DNA of 64,000 bases from Pectobacterium brasiliense (GTDB taxonomy: Bacteria > Pseudomonadota > Gammaproteobacteria > Enterobacterales > Enterobacteriaceae): NCBI RefSeq assembly GCF_016950255.1, contig NZ_JACGFN010000001.1, forward strand, positions 868,001 to 932,000. The letters run 5' to 3'. A program made the position numbers and the translations under genes. This document shows, in pieces, positions 55,824 to 64,000 of the stretch (position 1 is its first letter; each line of letters begins with the position of its first letter). The notes under the pieces were generated by a model, which worked only from the letters and a program-made list of their open reading frames with translations, did not search any database and was not told the origin of the DNA.

Positions 55824-58136
55824 ATGAAATTCAAACCATCCATCAAGCCATACCGCAATGCGGCTGGCGGCTGGGGCTCATTGGAAGCCACCACGCGCTT
55901 TGTTCTCGACAGCAAGCAAGCGCTGAAAAATATCCGAAACTTGTTGCGGGTCAATAAATCGAAAGGATTTGATTGCCCCGGCTGTGCCTGGGGGGATGAC
56001 AACAGCAGCACGTTCAGTTTCTGTGAAAACGGCGCGAAAGCGGTCAGTTGGGAAGCGACGTGCAAAGCGGTCGATCTGGATTTTTTCGCCGCCCACAGCG
56101 TCACGACGCTACGCCAGCAGAGCAACTATTTCCTTGAGTATCAGGGCCGTTTAACCCACCCGATGCGCTACGACCGTGCCAGCGATCGCTATGTCCCTAT
56201 CGACTGGGATGCGGCGTTTGCGCTGATCGCTCACCATATCGGTAACATGGCACACCCTAATCAGGTGGAGCTTTATACGTCTGGCCGTGCCAGCAACGAA
56301 GCGTCTTATCTGTATCAGCTTTTTGGCCGCATGCTAGGCACCAACAATTTTCCTGACTGCTCGAACATGTGTCATGAAGCTAGCGGAATCGGTCTGAAAC
56401 AGAGTATTGGCGTCGGTAAAGGCACTATCCGGCTGGATGATTTCGAACACGCTGACGCGATTTTCGTCTTCGGGCAGAACCCTGGCACAAATCACCCACG
56501 TATGCTGCACAGCCTGCGCCATGCCGCCGATCGCGGTGCGCACGTCGTCTCGTTTAATACGCTACGCGAGCGCGGTCTGGAACGTTTTGCCAATCCGCAG
56601 AATCCGCTGGAGCTGCTCACGCCGCTGTCTGGCACCATTAGCGAAACCTACCTGCAACCCAATCTGGGTGGCGATATGGCTGCCGTGCGCGGCATGGTCA
56701 AAGCGCTGCTGGAAACGCATCGCCAGCGCCTGTCCGCTGGGGAAACGGGCTTATTCGATCAGGATTTCTTGTCCACGCATACCCAACAGGTGGACGAATA
56801 CCTTGCCGTTGTCGACGCCACCAGTTGGCAGAAAATCGAACAGCAGTCCGGCCTGAGCGAAGCGCAGTTGCGTTATGTCGCGGCGATTTATCAGCAGTCG
56901 CCGCGCGTGATTTGCACCTGGGCGATGGGGATTACCCAGCACAAGCATTCCGTCGCCACCGTGCGGGAGATTGTGAACCTGCAACTGCTGTTCGGGCAGC
57001 TAGGGAAACCGGGCGCGGGGCTGTGTCCGGTACGCGGTCATAGCAATGTGCAGGGCAACCGCACCATGGGGATCGATGAGAAACCGACGGCTGCGTTTCT
57101 CGATCGTCTGGCCGCACATTATGACTTCACACCGCCTTACGCCGCAGGCCACAACACGGTAGAAGCGCTGGAAGCGATGTTGCGTGATGAGATAAAAGTG
57201 CTGATCGCGCTGGGCGGTAACCTCGCCGCCGCCGCACCGGATTCGGCACGCACCGAAGAAGCGCTCAGCCGCTGCGATCTAACCGTACATATCAGCACCA
57301 AGCTCAACCGCAGCCATCTGGTGACCGGCAAAGTCGATGCATTGATTCTGCCGACGCTCGGTCGTACCGATCTCGATATGCAGGCCAGCGGCGCGCAGTT
57401 TATTACCGTCGAGGATTCCTTCAGTATGGTGCACGCCTCGCAGGGTGTCGGGCAGCCGCTTTCACCGTTGCAGCGTTCAGAGACAGCGATTGTTTGCGGT
57501 ATTGCCAATTCAGTTCTCGGCAATGAAAAGCTCGACTGGTTGGCGCTGGCGGACGATTACTCACGTATCCGTGACCATATCGCCGCGACGATTCCCAACT
57601 TTACCGATTTTAATGCCAACTGCGACCTGCCGGGCGGATTCTATCTCGGTAACGCCGCGGCTGAACTGCACTTCAATACCCTCAACGGGAAAGCGCAATT
57701 CAGCCATGCCGCACTGCCCGACACGCTGTTTCCGCAGCTACAAGGCAGCGATGTACCCTTTACGCTGCAAACCCTGCGCTCACACGATCAGTACAACACC
57801 ACGATTTATGGTCTGGATGACCGCTATCGCGGCGTGTACGGACAGCGGGAAGTGCTGTTCATGCACCCGGATGACATCAGCGCGTTAGGGTTGGAAGACG
57901 GCGATTTGGTCGATATCGAAACGCTGTGGAACGATGGTATTACGCGTATCGTCAACGGCTTCAAGCTGGTGAGCTACGCGATTCCGCGCGGCAATCTGGC
58001 GGCCTATTACCCGGAAACCAACCCGCTAGTGCCGTTGTCCAGCTTCGGGGATGAAACGCATACGCCGACCTCTAAGTCTGTGCCAGTTGTCGTTCGTCGC
58101 AGTACGCAGGCGGAATCTCTGTTGCGTATCGCCTAA
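55824..58136 (+). CDS. ydeP: YdeP/FdhF-like molybdopterin oxidoreductase
   Basis: A 770-residue cytoplasmic molybdopterin oxidoreductase of the FdhF superfamily, YdeP subgroup, with no Tat signal. Cys residues C51, C54 and C67 (GFDCPGCAW, SFCENGAKAVSWEATCK) are conserved in this subgroup and replace the classical N-terminal [4Fe-4S] motif. At the place of the catalytic selenocysteine of formate dehydrogenase H is C183 in NMCHEASG. The C-terminal domain binds the dinucleotide part of the cofactor. E. coli YdeP is associated with acid resistance; its substrate is unknown. It is divergent from a LysR regulator, and its stop codon touches an inverted-repeat element. Confidence 0.88.
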   Translation: MKFKPSIKPYRNAAGGWGSLEATTRFVLDSKQALKNIRNLLRVNKSKGFDCPGCAWGDDNSSTFSFCENGAKAVSWEATCKAVDLDFFAAHSVTTLRQQSNYFLEYQGRLTHPMRYDRASDRYVPIDWDAAFALIAHHIGNMAHPNQVELYTSGRASNEASYLYQLFGRMLGTNNFPDCSNMCHEASGIGLKQSIGVGKGTIRLDDFEHADAIFVFGQNPGTNHPRMLHSLRHAADRGAHVVSFNTLRERGLERFANPQNPLELLTPLSGTISETYLQPNLGGDMAAVRGMVKALLETHRQRLSAGETGLFDQDFLSTHTQQVDEYLAVVDATSWQKIEQQSGLSEAQLRYVAAIYQQSPRVICTWAMGITQHKHSVATVREIVNLQLLFGQLGKPGAGLCPVRGHSNVQGNRTMGIDEKPTAAFLDRLAAHYDFTPPYAAGHNTVEALEAMLRDEIKVLIALGGNLAAAAPDSARTEEALSRCDLTVHISTKLNRSHLVTGKVDALILPTLGRTDLDMQASGAQFITVEDSFSMVHASQGVGQPLSPLQRSETAIVCGIANSVLGNEKLDWLALADDYSRIRDHIAATIPNFTDFNANCDLPGGFYLGNAAAELHFNTLNGKAQFSHAALPDTLFPQLQGSDVPFTLQTLRSHDQYNTTIYGLDDRYRGVYGQREVLFMHPDDISALGLEDGDLVDIETLWNDGITRIVNGFKLVSYAIPRGNLAAYYPETNPLVPLSSFGDETHTPTSKSVPVVVRRSTQAESLLRIA

Positions 58137-58280
58137 GAACCTGCTCAGTAGGCTATTTTATTTGCCATTTTGAACCTGGGCAGTGCTCAAAATCCTCACG
58201 TACTACGTGTACGCTCCGGTTTTTCCGCGCTGTCCGAGTCCAAACTGGCTGCACCAATAACGCCTACTGAGATAGGTTCT
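58136..58280. repeat. 145-bp miniature inverted-repeat element
   Basis: Termini AGAACCTGCTCAGTAGGC (58136-58153) and the inverse of AGAACCTATCTCAGTAGGC (58262-58280), identical except for one mismatch and one indel. The inside holds CTCACGTACTACGTGTACGCTCCGG, with palindrome ACGTACTACGTGTACG-like symmetry, and no coding capacity. The left tip shares the last base of the ydeP stop codon. It looks like a non-autonomous palindromic element of the kind scattered in enterobacterial genomes. The following 58281-58483 holds only the rnb promoter region. Confidence 0.75.
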
Positions 58281-58483
58281 ACATCATAACTCGCATTGCA
58301 AAACCAATGGCGTGCACGGCAGGTGGACACACTCCAATCAGCGTTGACTTTACTCGGATTTCTCCACGCTTCTACCGCCGTTCGGCACCCACGTTACCCC
58401 CGATTATTCTTGCCGCCAGCACCCGATTCGAGTAAAACTGTGAGTTGCTAATTGAGCTACCCACAACCGTATTTCTGGACGCT

Positions 58484-60418
58484 ATGTTTCAAGATAATCC
58501 GCTGCTTGCACAGCTAAAACAGCAACTTCACTCTCAGACACCGCGTGTTGAAGGTGTCGTCAAAGGCACCGATAAAGGATTTGGCTTTCTTGAAGCTGAC
58601 GGACAAAAAAGCTATTTCATTCCCCCTCCGCACATGAAAAAAGTGATGCACGGTGACCGGATTACCGCCACCCTGCATACGGAAAAAGAGCGGGAAATTG
58701 TCGAGCCAGAAACGCTGATCGAACCCTTCCTTACCCGATTTGTTGGGCGCATCCATAAAAAAGACGATCGCTTATCCATTACGCCTGACCACCCGCTGCT
58801 GAAAGATGCCATCCCTTGCCGCGCCGCGCGTGATGTCACGCACGATTTTCAGGAAGGCGATTGGGCTGTAGCCGAAATGCGCCGTCATCCATTGAAGGGC
58901 GACCGTGGATTTCATGCTGAACTGACGCAGTACATCACGACAGGCGATGACCCGCTGGTGCCATGGTGGGTGACGTTGTCACGTCATAATCTGGAGCGCA
59001 TGGCCCCAGAGGTTGAAGCGACTGAGCGCCATGATGGCGAACTCGTCCGTGAAGATCTCACTGCATTAAGTTTCGTCACTATCGACAGCGCCAGCACTGA
59101 AGATATGGACGATGCGCTATACGTGCAGGACAACGGCGATGGCTCGCTGCAATTAACCATCGCGATTGCCGATCCGACCGCGTATGTCGCGGCAGATAGC
59201 GAGCTGGACAACATTGCACGCCAGCGCGCCTTTACCAACTATCTGCCTGGCTTCAACATCCCGATGCTGCCACGCCCGCTGTCGGACGATATCTGTTCCT
59301 TACGCCCGGACGAGCGTCGCCCTGTCCTCGCTTGCCGCGTGACGATTGCCGCCGACGGTGCGCTGGGTGACGACATTCACTTCTTTGCCGCCTGGATCGA
59401 GTCCAAAGCCAAGTTAGCGTATGAAAACGTCTCTGACTGGCTGGAAAATCAAGGCGAATGGCAGCCGCAAAACGACGCGATTGCCGAACAAATTCGTTTG
59501 CTGCACCGCCTCTGTCTGGCTCGTAGCGAATGGCGCACCACCCACGCGCTGGTGTTTAAAGATCGCCCGGATTACCGCTTCCTGCTGGGTGAGAAAGGCG
59601 ATGTGTTGGATATCGTGGTTGAACATCGCCGCATCGCCAACCGTATCGTTGAAGAATCCATGATTACAGCCAACGTCTGTGCGGCCATTGTGCTGCGCGA
59701 TAAGCTGGGCTTCGGCATCTATAACGTGCATAACGGCTTCGATCCTGCCTCGATCGAACAAGCGGTTGCCGTGCTGGATACCCATGGTGTTCAAGCTGAC
59801 GCGCAAGCGCTGTTGACGCTGGAAGGATTCTGTACGCTGCGCCGCGAGCTGGATGCACAGCCGACGCAGTTCCTGGACAGCCGCATTCGCCGCTTCCAGT
59901 CCTTCGCGGAAGTGAGCACCACGCCGGGGCCGCACTTTGGTCTGGGGCTGGAAGCCTACGCCACCTGGACATCGCCGATCCGTAAATACGGCGACATGGT
60001 GAACCACCGTTTGTTGAAAGCGGTTATCACCGGACAAGCCGCAGAAAAACCACAGGACGACGTTACGGTACAGCTGGCAGAACGCCGCCGCCTTAACCGT
60101 ATGGCTGAGCGTGATGTTGGCGACTGGCTGTACGCCCGCTACCTCAAAGACAAGGCCGGTACGGATAGTCGCTTCAATGCGGAAATCATTGACGTCACAC
60201 GCGGTGGCCTGCGCGTTCGCCTGCTGGATAACGGCGCAGTGGCGTTTATCCCGTCCTCCTTTATTCACGCCGTACGCGATGAGTTGGTGTGCAGTCAGGA
60301 AATGGGCACCCTCTCAGTGAAAGGCGACGTGGTTTATCGTCAGGGTGATACGCTGGACGTGGTTATCGCTGAAGTGCGTCTGGAAACGCGCAGCATCGTG
60401 GCAAAACCTGCCGCCTAA
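58484..60418 (+). CDS. rnb: Exoribonuclease II
   Basis: RNase II degrades single-stranded RNA processively from the 3' end. The 644-residue protein equals E. coli in length. Order: N-terminal cold-shock domains, the RNB catalytic domain with acidic motif [14 protein letters not shown] (about residues 200-213) holding the metal-binding Asp residues, and a C-terminal S1 domain ([29 protein letters not shown]). ATG 58484 ([15 protein letters not shown]) matches the E. coli start; the frame is open for 13 codons upstream. The ribosome site is weak (GGA at 5 bases). Confidence 0.97.
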   Translation: MFQDNPLLAQLKQQLHSQTPRVEGVVKGTDKGFGFLEADGQKSYFIPPPHMKKVMHGDRITATLHTEKEREIVEPETLIEPFLTRFVGRIHKKDDRLSITPDHPLLKDAIPCRAARDVTHDFQEGDWAVAEMRRHPLKGDRGFHAELTQYITTGDDPLVPWWVTLSRHNLERMAPEVEATERHDGELVREDLTALSFVTIDSASTEDMDDALYVQDNGDGSLQLTIAIADPTAYVAADSELDNIARQRAFTNYLPGFNIPMLPRPLSDDICSLRPDERRPVLACRVTIAADGALGDDIHFFAAWIESKAKLAYENVSDWLENQGEWQPQNDAIAEQIRLLHRLCLARSEWRTTHALVFKDRPDYRFLLGEKGDVLDIVVEHRRIANRIVEESMITANVCAAIVLRDKLGFGIYNVHNGFDPASIEQAVAVLDTHGVQADAQALLTLEGFCTLRRELDAQPTQFLDSRIRRFQSFAEVSTTPGPHFGLGLEAYATWTSPIRKYGDMVNHRLLKAVITGQAAEKPQDDVTVQLAERRRLNRMAERDVGDWLYARYLKDKAGTDSRFNAEIIDVTRGGLRVRLLDNGAVAFIPSSFIHAVRDELVCSQEMGTLSVKGDVVYRQGDTLDVVIAEVRLETRSIVAKPAA

Positions 60419-60426
60419 GTGCCATG

Positions 60427-60446
60427 CCGCCGAGACATCTCGGCGG
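60427..60446. other. Hairpin between rnb and the aldo/keto reductase gene
   Basis: Perfect 8-bp stem CCGCCGAG-ACAT-CTCGGCGG, with flanking CATG/ACATG extending it, eight bases after the rnb stop. There is no T tract; it may protect the rnb 3' end or attenuate read-through. Confidence 0.5.
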
Positions 60447-60477
60447 ACATGCCCCCCTCATCACAGGAGTGTTCCCG

Positions 60478-61395
60478 ATGAAGAAAATGACAATCGGTAC
60501 ATCCGCGATACAGGCTTCCAACATTGCGTTGGGCTGTATGCGACTGGCGAAGAAAAGCACGAGTGAAGCGGCTGACATCCTCAATGCTTCCGTCGACGCA
60601 GGCATCGATTTCTTCGATCACGCCGATATCTATGGCTCAGGGTTGTCAGAAGAGATTTTCGCCGCTGGTTTACAGAAGACCGCCATCCGCCGGGAATCCA
60701 TTTTTCTGCAATCCAAATGCGGCATTCGTCAGGGCTTTTTTGACTTCTCTAAGGCGCACATTATCGCGTCCGTCGAAGGTAGCCTGAAACGCTTAAAAAC
60801 GGACTATCTTGATACGCTCCTGCTGCACCGCCCGGACACGCTGTTCGAACCCGATGAAGTCGCGGCCGCTTTCGATGAGCTGGAAAACAGCGGAAAAGTG
60901 CGCCATTTCGGCGTCAGCAATCAGAACCCGTTGCAGATTGAGCTACTCAAGCAATCCGTACGCCAGCCACTGATCGCCAACCAGTTGCAGTTCAGCATCA
61001 TGCACACGGGTATGATTGATGCCGGCTTTAACGTGAATATGACGAACCCGGCATCGGTGAATCACGATGGCGCGATTCTGGAATACAGCCGTCTGAATAC
61101 CATGACGATTCAGGCCTGGTCGCCCTTCCAGTACGGCTTTTTTGACGGTGTTTTCCTCGATAACGAGAAATTCCCTAAGCTGAACGCCACCCTTGATCGC
61201 ATCGCTGAGCAACATCGCGTCACCAATACCGCGATTGCCACCGCGTGGATCTTGCGTCACCCTGCCGCGATGCAGGTGATTATCGGCACCATGAGTCCGG
61301 AACGTATCCGTGACATCGCAGCGGCGTCTACCCTGTCGCTCAGCCGCGAAGAATGGTACGAAATTTACCGCGCTGCCGGGAACGTTCTGCCTTAA
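60478..61395 (+). CDS. Aldo/keto reductase (YdhF-like)
   Basis: A 305-residue NADPH-dependent aldo/keto reductase of the YdhF type. The catalytic tetrad is present: D47 (DFFDHADIYGSG), Y52, K80 (LQSKCGI) and H117 (LLLHRPD). The (beta/alpha)8 barrel continues to the cofactor-binding AWSPFQYG and IIGTMSPERI segments. AGGAG lies 8 bases before ATG 60478. The physiological substrate is not known. It sits in line after rnb. Confidence 0.9.
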   Translation: MKKMTIGTSAIQASNIALGCMRLAKKSTSEAADILNASVDAGIDFFDHADIYGSGLSEEIFAAGLQKTAIRRESIFLQSKCGIRQGFFDFSKAHIIASVEGSLKRLKTDYLDTLLLHRPDTLFEPDEVAAAFDELENSGKVRHFGVSNQNPLQIELLKQSVRQPLIANQLQFSIMHTGMIDAGFNVNMTNPASVNHDGAILEYSRLNTMTIQAWSPFQYGFFDGVFLDNEKFPKLNATLDRIAEQHRVTNTAIATAWILRHPAAMQVIIGTMSPERIRDIAAASTLSLSREEWYEIYRAAGNVLP

Positions 61396-61431
61396 GCGCA
61401 CAGGCCCTACGTCTCGGGTAACGGGAATGCG

Positions 61432-61935
61432 TTACAAACTGGGCATAGGGCCGCGTTCAACAAAGGTCGACAGGACAATATAGCTACGTGTGCTGTCGAC
61501 ACCTTCCACTTCCTGTAGCTTACCTAACAGTTCCTCTAAGTCTTCCGTATCTCGGGCACGAACCTTGAGCATGACGCCACAATCTCCGGCAACGGTATGA
61601 AATTCTTCAATTTCCGGTAAATCACTCAGTGCCAATAAACGTTTAGTGCTCACGACATTCTTCGTGTTTACCAGCACAAAGGTTAATAAGGTCCGACCGA
61701 TCTTACAGCCATCAATCTTTGCAACGGTACCCTTGATGACCCCGTCCTTTTTTAGCCGCTTCACTCGCTCATGCACGGATGGCGCTGAAAGATGTAGCGC
61801 TTCTCCTAAATCGGCATAGCTTCGACTGCTGTCGGTTGCAAGAAGGGCTAATATCTTTCGGTCCACTTCATCCAGTTTTGCGGGGATATGCTTTTCTTGC
61901 CTAAGCACATTCGTTTTTTCTTTTTCATTAGTCAT
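61432..61935 (-). CDS. Lrp/AsnC-family transcriptional regulator
   Basis: A 167-residue regulator with N-terminal helix-turn-helix (LDEVDRKILALLATDSSRSYADLGEALHLSAPSVHERVKRLKKDGVI) and a C-terminal RAM/AsnC ligand-binding domain (EFHTVAGDCGVMLKVRARDTEDLEELLGKLQEVEGV). It is divergent from an MFS exporter with a 71-base gap, which contains two TTAG(G/A)CATA copies; it therefore probably controls the exporter and itself. The effector is likely an amino acid. Confidence 0.9.
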   Translation of the reverse strand: MTNEKEKTNVLRQEKHIPAKLDEVDRKILALLATDSSRSYADLGEALHLSAPSVHERVKRLKKDGVIKGTVAKIDGCKIGRTLLTFVLVNTKNVVSTKRLLALSDLPEIEEFHTVAGDCGVMLKVRARDTEDLEELLGKLQEVEGVDSTRSYIVLSTFVERGPMPSL

Positions 61936-62006
61936 TTTGTTTTCTTACCCTAATGGTATTAGGCATAATTTATCACACTCAAAATTTGTTAGACATAGGG
62001 GATATC

Positions 62007-63188
62007 ATGCCTATTGCTTTATGGGCCCTGGTTATTGGTGCTTTTGGTATTGGAACGACAGAATTCATCATCGCGGGTTTGTTGCCCGCAATCGCTACCG
62101 ATTACGGAGTGACGATCCCTGTGGCGGCATATATGGCCACCAGTTACGCGCTTGGGGTTTTTGTGGGCGCGCCGGTACTTATTATTCTGGGTTCTCGGCT
62201 ACCCAAAAAAACGATGCTGGTTTTTCTTGCCGGGCTATTTGTGCTGGGTAATCTGGTCACTGCCATCGCACCGTCTATAGGCATAGCGATCGTCGGACGT
62301 ATTATCACGTCCCTGACACACGGTGCCTTCTTCGGGATTGGCTCTGTTCTCGCCGCTGAGATGGTGCCCAAAGAGAAGCGCGTAAGTGCCATCGCCTTCA
62401 TGTTCTCCGGCCTGACGGTCGCGAACCTTATCGGCGTGCCAGTGGGAACCTGGATTAGCCATCAGTTTTCCTGGCAAGCGACGTTCTACGCCATCACGGT
62501 GATTGGTGTCGCCACTGCGGTCGGCGTACTGGTGCTTATCCCTTCCACCGCTAAACCCAAAGCGCAACATATCGGGCATGAGTTTGCCGCATTCGGCAAC
62601 TCAAAAGTATTGCTATCCATGGGCATAACTATCCTTGGCCCCGCAGCTTTCTTTACCTCAATTACGTATATCGCGCCCATGATGACGGAAGTGGCCCACT
62701 TCTCAGAAGGATCGATTACCTGGCTTTTGATGGTATTTGGTTTGGGCTTGTTCGTTGGAAACTGGCTGGGCGGGCGTTTCGCTGACAAAGCGCTCATGCC
62801 GATGTTGTATGTCACGCTGTTTGGGCAGGCTGCTATTTTGTTCATCTTCCATTTGACGGCCAGCAGCCAGATTGCCTCAGTATTGTGCATCTTCCTGATG
62901 GCCGCGTTTGGTTTTGCAACTGTCTCTCCCATTCAGAAACTGGTGATGGACAAAGCAAGAGCCGCAGGTGCCCCCACGCTGGCCTCAGCGGTCAATATTG
63001 GCCTATTTAATCTTGGTAATGCCCTCGGTGCCTGGGTGGGTGGGAGCGTTATCGCCAGCGGCTTCGGTTTCACTGCGCCAAACTGGGCGGGTGGGATTCT
63101 GTCGCTGAGTGCGCTGCTTCTTGCTATCGCGGTTAGTGTGGTCGATAAACGAAGCAGCACGTTGACAGAATCTTTAGAATGCCATTGA
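62007..63188 (+). CDS. MFS efflux transporter (DHA1, YdhP/AraJ-like)
   Basis: A 393-residue inner-membrane exporter with about twelve helices. GAFGIGTTEFIIAGLLPAIA (helix 1) and RIITSLTHGAFFGIGSVLAAEMVPKEKR (helix 4) are typical of the YdhP/AraJ group of sugar or drug exporters. ATG 62007 is selected by AGGGGAT just upstream; the frame is open for 18 codons more. Divergence from the Lrp-type regulator suggests amino acid or metabolite export. A 12-bp perfect hairpin follows. Confidence 0.88.
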   Translation: MPIALWALVIGAFGIGTTEFIIAGLLPAIATDYGVTIPVAAYMATSYALGVFVGAPVLIILGSRLPKKTMLVFLAGLFVLGNLVTAIAPSIGIAIVGRIITSLTHGAFFGIGSVLAAEMVPKEKRVSAIAFMFSGLTVANLIGVPVGTWISHQFSWQATFYAITVIGVATAVGVLVLIPSTAKPKAQHIGHEFAAFGNSKVLLSMGITILGPAAFFTSITYIAPMMTEVAHFSEGSITWLLMVFGLGLFVGNWLGGRFADKALMPMLYVTLFGQAAILFIFHLTASSQIASVLCIFLMAAFGFATVSPIQKLVMDKARAAGAPTLASAVNIGLFNLGNALGAWVGGSVIASGFGFTAPNWAGGILSLSALLLAIAVSVVDKRSSTLTESLECH

Positions 63189-63207
63189 TCAAATAGACGT
63201 CGCATGC

Positions 63208-63240
63208 AGAAATGCGCGGGTTACATCACCGCGCATTTCT
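63208..63240 (+). terminator. Hairpin after the MFS exporter
   Basis: Perfect 12-bp stem AGAAATGCGCGG / CCGCGCATTTCT with a 9-base loop, 19 bases beyond the stop. There is no T run after it, so termination is uncertain. Confidence 0.5.
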
Positions 63241-63251
63241 AATGATGATGA

Positions 63252-63267
63252 TGTGCATAGGCTCACG
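63252..63267. promoter_or_regulatory. Candidate CRP site upstream of cstA
   Basis: TGTGC-ATAGGC-TCACG, 8 of 10 half-site bases of TGTGA-N6-TCACA. It lies about 250 bases before cstA, which in E. coli is CRP-dependent. A lone half site GCTCACATTT occurs near 63407-63416. The rest of the 63189-63514 gap holds no gene. Confidence 0.35.
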
Positions 63268-63514
63268 TTCCCCCACCACACGCTAAAGCCGATTATTTAT
63301 CAGGTAGAGTCCTCTGGTTTTTACCGCACCTATTTTTACCTTTTTTGCCGTTCTCGCACGTTAGCCATTGTTTACCCTTTAAGTTTCTTTACAGAAATTC
63401 ACGTTCGCTCACATTTTCTCATCCATTCCCTTCTCTTCGCCATTAAACCCACTATTGTTAAATTGCATTAACACCCGCGCTATACCTTTTCTGAATAACG
63501 AAGGAGCCGTTGTT

Positions 63515-64000
63515 ATGAGTAACGTAAAGAGCATTGTGATCTGGCTGCTAGTCGGCCTGGCGGGCGCCTTTTCGTTCGCCACGCTAGCGCTAAGCCGCGG
63601 TGAACACGTCAATGCCGTGTGGTTGGTTATCGCGGCAGTCTCGTGTTACAGCATCGCCTATCGGTTTTACAGCCTGTTTATCGCCAAAAAAGTGTTTGAG
63701 CTCGACGATCGCCGACTGACACCGGCGGAGCGTCATAACGACGGTCTGGATTACGTTCCCACCAATAAATGGGTCCTGTTCGGCCACCACTTCGCCGCTA
63801 TCGCCGGGGCTGGGCCGCTGGTCGGGCCGATTCTCGCCGCACAGATGGGCTTCCTCCCCGGTACGATCTGGATCTTGGTCGGCGTCATGCTGGCGGGTGC
63901 CGTGCAGGATTTTCTGGTGCTGTTTATCTCAACCCGCCGGGACGGTCGTTCTCTGGGTGAGATGGCAAAACAGGAACTGGGCACGTTCGCGGGTATTATC
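63515..64000 (+). CDS. cstA: Peptide/pyruvate transporter CstA family, 3' end outside the window
   Basis: The first 162 residues of a carbon-starvation transporter. Three hydrophobic helices are visible, with the family-defining segment GLDYVPTNKWVLFGHHFAAIAGAGPLVGP and GAVQDFLVLFISTRRDGRSLGEMAK. AAGGAG lies 9 bases before the ATG. The N-terminal part resembles E. coli CstA; the related BtsT cannot be fully ruled out from the partial sequence. Confidence 0.9.
   Translation, partial: MSNVKSIVIWLLVGLAGAFSFATLALSRGEHVNAVWLVIAAVSCYSIAYRFYSLFIAKKVFELDDRRLTPAERHNDGLDYVPTNKWVLFGHHFAAIAGAGPLVGPILAAQMGFLPGTIWILVGVMLAGAVQDFLVLFISTRRDGRSLGEMAKQELGTFAGII

Overview
The window reads as chromosome of a soft-rot enterobacterium, most likely Pectobacterium (carotovorum/brasiliense/odoriferum group). 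Core proteins are close to their Escherichia coli counterparts (LdhA, TtcA, ZntB, MppA, Tpx, TyrR, Psp, Sap, FabI, RNase II). The accessory genes are typical of soft-rot bacteria: a CelV-type GH5-CBM3 cellulase, a ferredoxin-fused M-type pectocin and a colicin D-type carocin. No rRNA, tRNA, CRISPR array or intact insertion sequence was seen.

Layout. 1-4.6 kb: two tandem Aer-like PAS chemoreceptors (the first cut by the window edge), ldhA and the DUF333 lipoprotein gene ydbJ. 4.8-9.8 kb: a bacteriocin island with pectocin M and the carocin D toxin/immunity pair, all on the minus strand; a perfect LexA palindrome precedes carocin D. 9.8-21.6 kb: backbone with ttcA, a short proline-rich ORF, the sRNA FnrS with its FNR box, zntB, mppA/mpaA (murein peptide recycling), tpx, tyrR, an M20 peptidase and ycjXF. 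21.7-33.2 kb: a contact-dependent inhibition (CDI) island, cdiB - HlyC-like acyltransferase - cdiA - cdiI - lipoprotein, lying between ycjX and the psp operon. 33.3-35.9 kb: pspABC with divergent pspF and sigma-54 signals.

35.9-45.3 kb: celV, the sRNA RyhB with a Fur box, a RES/Xre toxin-antitoxin pair, sapABCDF and fabI. 45.3-49.3 kb: a three-domain soluble fumarate reductase-like flavoprotein with its ApbE flavin transferase. 49.6-54.8 kb: GH31 glycosidase, hexuronate-type MFS transporter and a divergent LacI regulator. 54.8-64 kb: LysR regulator divergent from a YdeP-type molybdo-oxidoreductase, a 145-bp inverted-repeat element, rnb, an aldo/keto reductase, an Lrp-type regulator divergent from an MFS exporter, and the start of cstA.

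Themes. Competition: two bacteriocins with different import routes, and a CDI system whose C-terminal toxin and immunity protein I cannot assign. Anaerobic and iron control: FnrS, RyhB, ldhA and the fumarate reductase-like pair. Envelope stress and plant interaction: Psp, Sap, CelV, and tandem RcsAB-like boxes ahead of the CDI operon. All assignments come from reading the sequence and recalled family knowledge; no database search was run.
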